A stretch of DNA of 64,000 nt, from contig VISH01000001.1 in NCBI GenBank assembly GCA_007827375.1, positions 1,488,001 through 1,552,000 on the forward strand, read 5' to 3'. Below, piece after piece: positions 51,125-59,272 of this stretch. How positions within the stretch are numbered: the stretch's first letter is position 1; every line of letters begins with the position of its first letter. The stretch is from Alteromonadaceae bacterium 2753L.S.0a.02. GTDB taxonomy: Bacteria; Pseudomonadota; Gammaproteobacteria; Pseudomonadales; Cellvibrionaceae. A model generated the notes under the pieces. The model saw only the letters and a program-made list of their open reading frames with translations. It had not been told where the DNA came from and searched no databases. A program made the position numbers and the translations under genes.

Positions 51125-52882
51125 TTATGCCTGTTGCGGACCCTCGTCGACAACACAGCGGTTGCGGCCCTCGGCTTTGGCGCGGTAGAGGGCTTTGTCG
51201 GCGCGTTCGAAGGCAGATTCCACAGAATCTTCCGGGATAAATGCGGTGATGCCGAACGAAATCCCGATTTTTACCGGGTTGTCGCCAAATCGAAAGGCGG
51301 CCTTGGAAACCGCCGCGCGAATTTTGTCGAGCACCTTGAAGCTCTGCTGTGCAGTGGTTTCAGGGAGCAGAATCACAAATTCCTCGCCACCGTAGCGCGC
51401 CACAAAATCGACTTTTCTGAGCCGGGTGGAAACCAGCCGGGCAATCAGCTTCAGCACCTTGTCACCGGCTTGGTGGCCGTAGTTGTCATTAATGGTTTTG
51501 AAGTAGTCGATATCACACACGGCGATTCCGAGGGGCCGACTGTAACGCGTAAAGCGCTGAAACTCCTGAAAGGCGCGCTCGTTGTAGGCTTCGCGATTTG
51601 GCAAGCCGGTGAGGCTGTCGTGGGTGGCTTTGTAACGTTCTTCTTCCAGCAATTCTTTGGTTTTGCTGGACTCGTTCTCAATAGATTCGACTTTTTGCAG
51701 CAAGGCTTTTAGCTGATCACTGAGGCTTTCTCCCGGCGCTACTTCGTGTTGCTGACGATAGTCTGTGAGTGCCTGTTGAATCACCCCTAAGTGACTGGTC
51801 ACCGCCTGTTTGAGACTGTTCAAATCGGCCGACTTCGACATGCTGTTGTGCATTTTAGCCACTTCGGAGTGCACTTTTTCGCTCAGGGCATCGGCCGCTT
51901 CAAGGTTGCTGCTCTCCTGCTCCAGAGCAACTCCCAGAACCTGCGAAATCGTTTGCAGTTCTTTGTTAACTTGCAAGAGGTACTGGCTAAATTCACGATC
52001 GACATCCAGGTAGCGCTGCATGAGGATATCGCGGATATCTTCGAGCGTAACAGAGAGCGCAAACCAATCCATACCTCGCTCGATACGGGAGCGTACCAAC
52101 TCCACCTTGTGCCTGATGATATCGTTGGGTTCGATGCTATCGACCAATTCCGCGAGGGTGCGGCAGATGCGTTGCGCGACCACCTCGAAACTGTCTTCTT
52201 CGAGGTAATTTTTTGTGACTGAGAGTGGTTTGCGGGTTTCGCTGGTCTGCGCGCCGCTATCGGCGGCGTCTACATCGGGGGCCAGCTGGAGACTTTCTTC
52301 ACTGATTTCCTGATCGTAAACCTTGCGCTGCAGTTCGGGTTCTTCGGCAACCGCGGCGCGTGATTGCAGGCTGCGGCCGCCTTTTAAGCGTTGCCAAAAC
52401 GAGGTGGGCGGGTTCATCGCCGCTTGAAGGGCGCTTTCCTGTAAGAGTGTGAGTTCCCCCAATACCAGCGGGTAAACGCGATAGCTGTGCAAATTTTGCG
52501 GCAGAGACTTACTGGCCTGTTGAATCTTTTTGTGGAGATCGTCGGGAAGGTGGAGTACCAGAAAGCACTCCAACATGGCTTTCATTTTTGCGACCACATT
52601 GGCGTTTTCGGTATCGCGGGCACGCTCGAATTGGCTTACGGCCTTTTGCACCCGCTCCAATTGGTCGACCACCTGCGGGCCGCTGGCGCCGCGCATTTTT
52701 TCCTTGAGGCGCAACATTTCGGCGTCGAGAGATTTATCCAGGCCGTGTGCCGCCGCTCCCAGGTAGGTGAGAGTCTTACGCAGTAACTCCAATTGGTAAT
52801 TGAACTGTTTTTCCTGACGCTCCTGGTCTTCCAGCGCCTTGAGATAGCGCTCCTTGTAGCCACCTCCTGGTGCTTCGGCCAT
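51125..52882 (-). CDS. Diguanylate cyclase (GGDEF) with long helical N-terminus
   Basis: The protein has 585 residues, with GAGGAA before the ATG. There are no TM segments. Residues ~1-400 are largely helical or coiled-coil (LLRKTLTYLGAAAHGLDKSL; a second block ~355-415). Residues ~415-580 are a GGDEF domain with the active-site GGEEF at 498-502 and an I-site RKVD five residues before it. Product-inhibited c-di-GMP synthesis is therefore expected in the cytoplasm. N-terminal input is unknown; the layout resembles other cytoplasmic GGDEF proteins of marine gammaproteobacteria. c-di-GMP commonly controls surface attachment, which is of interest next to the adhesin/motility-like cluster of this window, although no direct link is visible. 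Confidence 0.93.
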   Translation of the reverse strand: MAEAPGGGYKERYLKALEDQERQEKQFNYQLELLRKTLTYLGAAAHGLDKSLDAEMLRLKEKMRGASGPQVVDQLERVQKAVSQFERARDTENANVVAKMKAMLECFLVLHLPDDLHKKIQQASKSLPQNLHSYRVYPLVLGELTLLQESALQAAMNPPTSFWQRLKGGRSLQSRAAVAEEPELQRKVYDQEISEESLQLAPDVDAADSGAQTSETRKPLSVTKNYLEEDSFEVVAQRICRTLAELVDSIEPNDIIRHKVELVRSRIERGMDWFALSVTLEDIRDILMQRYLDVDREFSQYLLQVNKELQTISQVLGVALEQESSNLEAADALSEKVHSEVAKMHNSMSKSADLNSLKQAVTSHLGVIQQALTDYRQQHEVAPGESLSDQLKALLQKVESIENESSKTKELLEEERYKATHDSLTGLPNREAYNERAFQEFQRFTRYSRPLGIAVCDIDYFKTINDNYGHQAGDKVLKLIARLVSTRLRKVDFVARYGGEEFVILLPETTAQQSFKVLDKIRAAVSKAAFRFGDNPVKIGISFGITAFIPEDSVESAFERADKALYRAKAEGRNRCVVDEGPQQA

Positions 52883-52968
52883 GGGGTTTCCTCACCATAT
52901 TGTTTTAAAGGCAGTATAGCCCGCGCAGACCTTGTGACCGAATCTTATAAGCAATTAGGTGCCAGTGG

Positions 52969-53541
52969 TCACTCATCAACCTGTAAACGGTGATCTTCGT
53001 CAAACACCCAGGTGCGCTCGTAGTCGATTTCAAACAGGTGCCCGTCGGGGCTTTTAAAGAAAGCATTGATTCCCCAAGGGGTGCGCGTCACCGGTTTGAC
53101 CAGGGTGGCGCCCGCTTGTAACGCGCGATTTAATAATTCCGGCACAGCTTCGGGCTGAGTTACCAGGTGGGCTAATGCTATGCCTTGGTAACTACCCTGC
53201 GGGATTTGCGGGGTTCCAAAAACTTCTTCGCTGAACGCCTCTCGAGATAGCAGGCCGATGGCATAGCCACCAAGATCGATTCTGACAAATCCGGCGTCGG
53301 AACGTGGTGAAATCTGCCAGCCGAGCGCCTCGTAAAAAGTTCTTGCACGTTCTACATTGGCCACACCCAGCAATATTAAGTGCAGGCGTTGCGAGGGTGC
53401 CTTGGGCTGCGCACCGCTATAGGGGGGGTATTGGTAGCCTACCGGCCGATCGAGCATATCGGCAAGCGCGTGGTTTGTTAATAGTCCTGCGGTAAGGGCC
53501 AGTGTGGCTGCGCTAAATGGTGCGCTCAATTTAGTGGGCAT
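52969..53541 (-). CDS. Exported VOC-fold (glyoxalase/bleomycin-resistance superfamily) protein
   Basis: The ATG at 53541 has AGGAG six bases upstream. A clear signal peptide (residues ~1-27, ending NHALA) precedes a VOC domain (~55-185): HLILLGVANVERARTFYEAL, then GWQISPRSD, and a C-terminal INAFFKSPDGHLFEIDYERT. VOC proteins are usually cytoplasmic, so an exported one is uncommon. The second-module metal ligand pattern (PDGHLFEI) is present. It is divergent from the LysR gene (about 100 bases between starts), which may regulate it. Confidence 0.85.
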   Translation of the reverse strand: MPTKLSAPFSAATLALTAGLLTNHALADMLDRPVGYQYPPYSGAQPKAPSQRLHLILLGVANVERARTFYEALGWQISPRSDAGFVRIDLGGYAIGLLSREAFSEEVFGTPQIPQGSYQGIALAHLVTQPEAVPELLNRALQAGATLVKPVTRTPWGINAFFKSPDGHLFEIDYERTWVFDEDHRLQVDE

Positions 53542-53644
53542 TGGGGGCTCCTGGAGGGAATGATTTTGGAGCACTCAGTATATTGAGTCGTAAAAATTTA
53601 TTAATATGCAGCTACTTTAAATTATTTTTAAATATTATTTAATA

Positions 53645-54577
53645 ATGATGACCCAAGCCAATGTGAATATCGCCGAATTACGCCAGTTTATGGAAGTGGC
53701 CAACGGTGGCAGCTTTTCCGCGGCTGCTAAATTGTTGGAACAAACCCCCGCGACCTTAAGCTTGGCCATCAAACGCCTCGAGCATAGCCTGGGGGTGCGA
53801 TTGTTTGAACGCACTACGCGCTCTGTGCGGCTTACTGAGCAGGGCAGAATCTTCTATCGCAGTTGTGAGCAGGCGCTTGAATTGTTACGTGAAGGTTGCG
53901 AGGACATCACCGCCCAACAACACCAGTTGGCGGGCAGTATCGTTCTCTCCGCGCCGGGTGATTTGGCGACTACCTTGTTAAGCGACTGGCTGCAGGATTT
54001 TATCGCGCAACATCCGCTGATTGAAATTGAACTGCGGGTGAGTGACACCCTAAGTTCTCTGGTTGCCGAGGCGGTTGATGTGGCGATACGTTATGGTCCG
54101 TTGAGCGATACCCGTTTGATTGCCAGGGAGTTGTTTCCCGCACGGCGCGTATTGTGTGCGAGCCCCGCTTATTTACGCGAACACGGCGTGCCCTCCCACC
54201 CCGAGCAACTCGCGGAACACCATTGCCTGTGTTACAAAGTGAGTGATCAAATTGACCGGCATTGGCGTTTTTCGCGCGGCGGTAAAAATTTTGAGGTGGT
54301 GGTAGCCGGGCGGCTGGTTACCGATAACAGCGCCCTGGCGCGGCAGTGGGCACTGGCTGGCAAGGGGCTGGTGTATAAGTCGGAGCTCGATACCTACCAG
54401 GACATCACAGCCGGGCGACTCAGTGTCGTGCTAAGCGACTATCAAGGCTCGCCATCACCACTGTATTTGGTGTACCCGCAGCGGCGTTTTGTGCCGCGCC
54501 GGGTTAGGGAACTGCTTGAGTTTTTACGCGCGCAGGCGGCGGCGCTTCAGCCAGATACTCACGCCGCCAAGCCCTAA
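53645..54577 (+). CDS. LysR-family transcriptional regulator
   Basis: The protein has 310 residues. Winged helix at residues ~8-65 (NIAELRQFMEVANGGSFSAA, TPATLSLAIKRLEHSLGVRL FERTT split at the wing), then a LysR substrate-binding domain of the CrgA/DsdC-like group (IDRHWRFSRGGKNFEVVVAG). It is divergent to the VOC gene and convergent with the PepSY gene, overlapping it by 54 bases at the 3' ends. LysR proteins usually regulate a divergent neighbour, so the VOC gene is the first candidate target. Confidence 0.93.
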   Translation: MMTQANVNIAELRQFMEVANGGSFSAAAKLLEQTPATLSLAIKRLEHSLGVRLFERTTRSVRLTEQGRIFYRSCEQALELLREGCEDITAQQHQLAGSIVLSAPGDLATTLLSDWLQDFIAQHPLIEIELRVSDTLSSLVAEAVDVAIRYGPLSDTRLIARELFPARRVLCASPAYLREHGVPSHPEQLAEHHCLCYKVSDQIDRHWRFSRGGKNFEVVVAGRLVTDNSALARQWALAGKGLVYKSELDTYQDITAGRLSVVLSDYQGSPSPLYLVYPQRRFVPRRVRELLEFLRAQAAALQPDTHAAKP

Positions 54578-55597
54578 CAGCAGTACCAACGTCCCCATTA
54601 GAGACCACAGCCAGCGAAGATCCAAGCCCGCCCACTGCCCGATGTGCACAGGGTAAAGGGTGTTTAGAAACCGTTCCGTGGCTGACACCAGACGTTCATC
54701 GCTGCTGGTAATCAGGCTGAGATTCGTAGGGTGAAACCACGCCTGACTGCGCCCGGTCGGGTGCCACACCCCGGTGTGGCGCAATCTCACCGAAATCATG
54801 TCGTTCTCGCGTCGTGGCAGCACGATAAAACTCGCCGAAGCACCTGACGTTGCCTCGCGGGCCTCTGCAATGATCCGGTCGAGTTCTGAGGCGCTGTAGC
54901 TACGCAACGCTTGGGGGCTGATGTCTGGTTTATGCACCGCTGGAGCTTCGCCGGTGAGCGCGTAGGCGAGATCTTCCACGGAGTGGTGAAAACTCAGCAT
55001 AATTCCTGTCACCACCACCGGTAATAACACTAAAAACAACGCGCCACCCACCGCCGTGTGGCTGCTGATTACAAAGCCCCACAGCGAATTGGTGGACACC
55101 TTAAAGGCCCGCGACCAGCGCCTTGGCCACCATACCACCAGACCGCACAGCAACATTATCAGGGCGGCAAAACCGCTCAGGCCGTAAACGCCTTCGAGCC
55201 ATGCCCCCCCGAGGATGCCGGTGTGTAATATCAGCAAAATGTTTTTGAGAATTGTAAATGCGCCGCGCTCACCGGTAATGTCTCCGGTAACGCCGTCTAC
55301 ATAAACCCGCAGCCCGGTAATTTTGTCCAGCACAACCTCATACACACCGAGGCCATGGCTGGGTGTTTGAATGAAAATCACGCGCTTGCCGGGATAGGCC
55401 TGTTGCACAGTGGCATAGACTTCTCCGAAACTTATAGCGCCTGATAATTGCCCCGCTTGCAACAATTCGGGGTTGAGTGCGCCATCAATCTCCGCTTGCA
55501 CAGCAAGCAGCGCTCCGGTGAAACCCTGCAGCAGAAACAACCATCCAAAACTCAGCGCCAGCCACTTGTGCCAGCGCAACCAGCGCTTGCGTGTCAT
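54524..55597 (-). CDS. PepSY-associated TM-domain protein (iron-siderophore utilisation type)
   Basis: The protein has 357 residues with four TM helices: RWHKWLALSFGWLFLLQGFT at the start, LSGFAALIMLLCGLVVWW, AVGGALFLVLLPVVVTGIML, and a C-terminal LWSLMGTLVLLLGLGGVSIW. PepSY-like segments lie between. Its ATG overlaps the stop of the TonB receptor gene (TAATG). PepSY_TM proteins next to siderophore receptors are thought to reduce ferric siderophores at the inner membrane, and that role is inferred here. The 3' end overlaps the convergent LysR gene by 54 bases. Confidence 0.9.
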   Translation of the reverse strand: MTRKRWLRWHKWLALSFGWLFLLQGFTGALLAVQAEIDGALNPELLQAGQLSGAISFGEVYATVQQAYPGKRVIFIQTPSHGLGVYEVVLDKITGLRVYVDGVTGDITGERGAFTILKNILLILHTGILGGAWLEGVYGLSGFAALIMLLCGLVVWWPRRWSRAFKVSTNSLWGFVISSHTAVGGALFLVLLPVVVTGIMLSFHHSVEDLAYALTGEAPAVHKPDISPQALRSYSASELDRIIAEAREATSGASASFIVLPRRENDMISVRLRHTGVWHPTGRSQAWFHPTNLSLITSSDERLVSATERFLNTLYPVHIGQWAGLDLRWLWSLMGTLVLLLGLGGVSIWLKRRRLRA

Positions 55598-57891
55598 TAG
55601 AATTTAAACCGGTAGCCGAGGTTAAACATGCGACCCTGTGCGGGAATTCCGGAGTAGCTTCCATATACACCCTCCGCCCACTGGCTGTAGACGGTTTGAT
55701 AGTTTTCATTGAGCAGGTTGGTTACCGCCAGGTCCAGTTGCCCCACCGGCAGCGCCACATTGCACAACAGGTCGAACAGCTGGTAGCCGTCTACGCTGGG
55801 TTCGTTGGCTGTGTCTTGTTGGGCGCGGTCGTCGTCGCCTACCCACAGACCCTGCAAGCGTAGCTGGAAGGGGGCGTGCTGCCAGCTTAAAAAAGCGCTG
55901 ATTTTACTCGGCGGTACTTCCACCACAGGCAGCGCCTGCTGATCACCAGCTTCGCTGTCGGTGTGCCCCTGGGTGTAGGCGTAGCTGCCACCCACTTTCC
56001 AGTCGTTGCCTAAGTTGTACGTGAGGCTGGCTTCCAGGCCGCTGATGGTTTTTTCCTGATCGAGCATGTCCACGGTGTAGTCGCGGTTGAACACTGTGGT
56101 TTTGCTGGAGCGGCTGGCGAACAGGGCCGCATTGGCACTAACAACGGCACTGTTAAAACGCCAACCGAATTCGACACTTTTTACGCCGATCGCTTCCAGC
56201 TCGGTATTGTCCACTGTGGTTGCCTGTAAACCCTGGCCCAGTTCCAATAGAACGCTATTGTGGGCCAGGGCATCGCGCAGCAGCCGCGCATAGTCGGGCA
56301 GCTCGAAGCCTTCCGAGTAGTTGCCAAACAGCGTGTGTGTTTGCCCAAGACGATAACTGGCACCGGCATTGAACAACCAGTCGGCGTCGCGGATGCTGCC
56401 CTCGGACAGTGGCGTCGCGCTGGAATCGCCCTGGATCAGGCCGTAGCCATTGAGCAGACTTACGGTATCGCCGTATTGGTGCAGGAAAAGCGTTTCCAGC
56501 GGGGGAGTTGCGGCAGAAATCCTCGCATTGATGTGTTCGTAGCGCACACCGGCACGCAGTGTCCAGGCGTCGCCGATATCCCATTTGTTGTTGCCAAACA
56601 GCGCGCGACTTTGGGTCTCCACGTCTGGGCCGTAACTGTATTGCAGACCCAGCGGTTCATAAATCAGTCCACCCGATGCCAGGTAGGGCTCTACGGCGTA
56701 AGCGCTGGCACTTTGTTCACCGCGATCATTACTGGCGTCGGCGCCCCAGGTTAATTGCCACGCCGTGCTGAGGTCCGAAGTCACGGTTAGTCGCAAGCCG
56801 TCTACCGTCGCTTTGGAAGTGGACTGGTTAACGTACACCACAGGCGCATTATCAGTGCCCAGTACGGCGGCAATTGCGGGCTGCAGGCTAAGGGAGGCCA
56901 TACCTGGGAAAGGAAAAAAACGGTATTCCCGTTCGCGGTGGTAGATCTGCAATTGCAGCTGACTGCTTCCGAGCGCAGTGTGCTGATAACTCAGTTGCGC
57001 CGCTTGGCGTTGCGACTCCGGTTGTGCCTCCAGCGCCAGACCGGGCACCGCGCTGGCTTCAACAGGGGTGCGATTGAGTAATGCAGGAATTCCGGGGCCG
57101 CCGAAGTTGGGGCCGTAGTCGGTGTCTTGCTCATCCTTGTAGTAGTCGAGACTTAATCCGAGGTGGGAATCGGCATTGAAGGTGTACCCCAGTTTCACCA
57201 GCGCTGCCCGGCTTTCTGAGTCGAAGCGTGAAGTTTGCGCCGGCTCCGGTGCGATGCGCTCGCCATCGGCATCATATTCGGCACCACGGGATTCCGCGCT
57301 GGCGGATATCAGGTAATCCCAACCGGCACCCGTGCCATCCACAACCAGGCTGGCACTTTTATTGGTCCATTCGCGATTGGCGTTGCTGATTGCAACGCGA
57401 CCCTCCAGCGACAACTCGCCCTCACCGGATCGTGTGATGATATTGAGAATACCGCCGGCGCCACCCGCGCCATATACCGCTGAAGCGTTGGAGATCACTT
57501 CGATCCGTGCCACGGTAAGCGGTGACACTGTGGTGAGAAAGCGCGATACATTGCGGTTGTCACGCTGCGGAACGCCATCGATAAGATAGAGAATTTTGCG
57601 ACCGCGTAGGTTTTGTGAAAAATCGGTGGCAACCTGGGTGCTCACACCCATGCCAGGCACCAGTTTACCGAGCAGCGTTGCCAGGCTGTCGCCGGCACTG
57701 AGCTGTTCCAGTATGTCGCTGCGTTCAATAAGCTGCACGGTCATCGGTAGGCTGGATAGCGCCTGTTCGGTGCGGGTTGCCGTCACCAGCATCTGTTCTT
57801 CGGCAGGCTCAGTTTGCGCCGTGGCAACACTCGCCAGGGTGGCACTTAACATCAGGCAGGGTAACGACAAATACGGTTTTTTAGTGTTCAT
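55597..57891 (-). CDS. TonB-dependent siderophore receptor
   Basis: The protein has 764 residues with a signal peptide ending ATAQT. A plug domain at ~35-150 (EQMLVTATRTEQALSSLP, VLYLIDGVPQRDNRNVSR-type NPNRGRKILYLIDG region, AVYGAGGAGGILNIITR) is followed by a 22-strand barrel ending in YRFKF with the C-terminal aromatic. A TonB-box-like segment (EQMLVTA) lies at the mature N-terminus. It is the middle gene of an operon MFS-receptor-PepSY and faces the siderophore biosynthesis operon, so it most likely imports that ferric siderophore. Confidence 0.93.
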   Translation of the reverse strand: MNTKKPYLSLPCLMLSATLASVATAQTEPAEEQMLVTATRTEQALSSLPMTVQLIERSDILEQLSAGDSLATLLGKLVPGMGVSTQVATDFSQNLRGRKILYLIDGVPQRDNRNVSRFLTTVSPLTVARIEVISNASAVYGAGGAGGILNIITRSGEGELSLEGRVAISNANREWTNKSASLVVDGTGAGWDYLISASAESRGAEYDADGERIAPEPAQTSRFDSESRAALVKLGYTFNADSHLGLSLDYYKDEQDTDYGPNFGGPGIPALLNRTPVEASAVPGLALEAQPESQRQAAQLSYQHTALGSSQLQLQIYHREREYRFFPFPGMASLSLQPAIAAVLGTDNAPVVYVNQSTSKATVDGLRLTVTSDLSTAWQLTWGADASNDRGEQSASAYAVEPYLASGGLIYEPLGLQYSYGPDVETQSRALFGNNKWDIGDAWTLRAGVRYEHINARISAATPPLETLFLHQYGDTVSLLNGYGLIQGDSSATPLSEGSIRDADWLFNAGASYRLGQTHTLFGNYSEGFELPDYARLLRDALAHNSVLLELGQGLQATTVDNTELEAIGVKSVEFGWRFNSAVVSANAALFASRSSKTTVFNRDYTVDMLDQEKTISGLEASLTYNLGNDWKVGGSYAYTQGHTDSEAGDQQALPVVEVPPSKISAFLSWQHAPFQLRLQGLWVGDDDRAQQDTANEPSVDGYQLFDLLCNVALPVGQLDLAVTNLLNENYQTVYSQWAEGVYGSYSGIPAQGRMFNLGYRFKF

Positions 57892-57899
57892 ACAAGGTC

Positions 57900-59156
57900 C
57901 TAGCGGCTAACTAAAAATGGGGCGCCTTTTCGCGCCCGGATTGAGGAAGATTGAGAAAATCGGTGATAGAAAAGCAGCGCGGCGGGCGGCACGCTGAGCA
58001 GCGCCATGGCGATAAAAATGCTGTTTGGGCCAAAGAGTAATAGCCCGCCCGCCAGCCACGCTCCCACGCTTTGACCGCCGCTGGTCGCCGCCGCGAAGTA
58101 ACCGGAGAGACGCCCGCGGTGTGACCCGTGAAGGCCGGCTGTGGCGAGGGCCGCCGGCATCACACAAGCAACGCCAGCAGCAGTTAGCAGGCAACTGAGG
58201 AGTAGAGAAGTCACCGTGGGGAACAGCAACGGCAAGAGGGCGCCGCAACTGATGGCGATACACGCCAGCGGCACGGCGCGTCTCCAGGGGTGTCGAATAC
58301 GGCTGTAAACACGCAGTTGCAGCACAGCGACAAGCAGGCTGGTGCCTACCAGTACGCCCGCTGCGCTAAGGCTGGCGTTGATGCCATCGCCGCTGTGGCT
58401 GCGCAGCACAAAGCCAAGTGCATATTGCAAAACACCCATCACAATGGCGTAGCACAACACCGCCAGCAGCAGTACAAGAGGCTTGCTGGGAGCGTTAGGG
58501 TGTGCCGCAGAGGTAATTTTCGAATGTGAGATTTCAGAAGGGGTGATTGCGATGTTGGTGGAACGGGTGCGATAAAAAAACGGCAGCGGTAATGCCAGCA
58601 CAGCCAGTGCAAGCAATACCGCTGCCGGAGAGAACCACAGCAAAAGCACGCTTAACAACGGACCCATCACGCGCCCGATATTCACAGCGGCACTGAGCCG
58701 TGTTAGCCGCGCGGCGACACTGATTTCGTGGTGTTGCAGCGGATGGTCACACAGCCAACTTTGAGTAACCGGGTAAATTGCAGAGGCGGTTATTCCGTAG
58801 ATTAATCGGCATACCAACAGCTTCCAAAAAAGCTCGGTTGCTTCACTCAACAGTACTGCAGCTGTGGCTGCCTGACTTACACAGAACCCGGAGATTCCCA
58901 CCCAAAGAATCAGGCGTCGCCCAAAGCGATCGCTCATCCAACCCCAAAACGGGGTTCCCACCAAAAACAAGGCTCCAGCTCCGGCCACTAGCACTGCCAA
59001 TTCATGGCTGTCGAGCCCAGTACTGTCCGCCAGCGCGGGTAAACACACCAACAACGCGGTTTGCCCGGCGCCCAACAATGCTGCTGTAGCTGCCAGCGGC
59101 GGCCAATTAACGGGATGATTGTCTGAAAGTTTTTGCGTCACGCATGCCCCCAACAC
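57900..59156 (-). CDS. MFS transporter, probable siderophore exporter
   Basis: Twelve TM helices in 418 residues, with the MFS A-like motif GWMSDRFGRRLILW between TM2 and TM3. A GTG at 59156 opens the frame; a GTG at 59141 with a G-rich site upstream is an alternative start. It is divergent from iucA-type biosynthesis genes (117 bases between starts) and precedes the receptor gene by nine bases. Export of the newly made siderophore is the natural role. Confidence 0.88.
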   Translation of the reverse strand: MLGACVTQKLSDNHPVNWPPLAATAALLGAGQTALLVCLPALADSTGLDSHELAVLVAGAGALFLVGTPFWGWMSDRFGRRLILWVGISGFCVSQAATAAVLLSEATELFWKLLVCRLIYGITASAIYPVTQSWLCDHPLQHHEISVAARLTRLSAAVNIGRVMGPLLSVLLLWFSPAAVLLALAVLALPLPFFYRTRSTNIAITPSEISHSKITSAAHPNAPSKPLVLLLAVLCYAIVMGVLQYALGFVLRSHSGDGINASLSAAGVLVGTSLLVAVLQLRVYSRIRHPWRRAVPLACIAISCGALLPLLFPTVTSLLLSCLLTAAGVACVMPAALATAGLHGSHRGRLSGYFAAATSGGQSVGAWLAGGLLLFGPNSIFIAMALLSVPPAALLFYHRFSQSSSIRARKGAPFLVSR

Positions 59157-59224
59157 GCCAATGGGTCGAATTGTGCGACCCGGATTTGCTGGAAGCAGTC
59201 TAGCGATGCAAATTAATTATTGCA

Positions 59225-59250
59225 AATACGAATTGTTATCATTTAGATTA
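59225..59250. promoter_or_regulatory. Possible Fur box in the divergent promoter
   Basis: The AT-rich 117-base region between the exporter and iucA-type genes contains AATTGTTATCATTTAG near 59231, which matches the right half of a Fur operator (TATCATT) well and the left half poorly. Iron regulation by Fur is expected for this locus. Confidence 0.35.
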
Positions 59251-59272
59251 TTAAAAAGAGATTGGAGGGGGT

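Noticed and set aside
51134..51712. 192-codon plus-strand frame antisense to the GGDEF domain
   Set aside because: Covers the well-conserved GGEEF region on the opposite strand and resembles no protein family.
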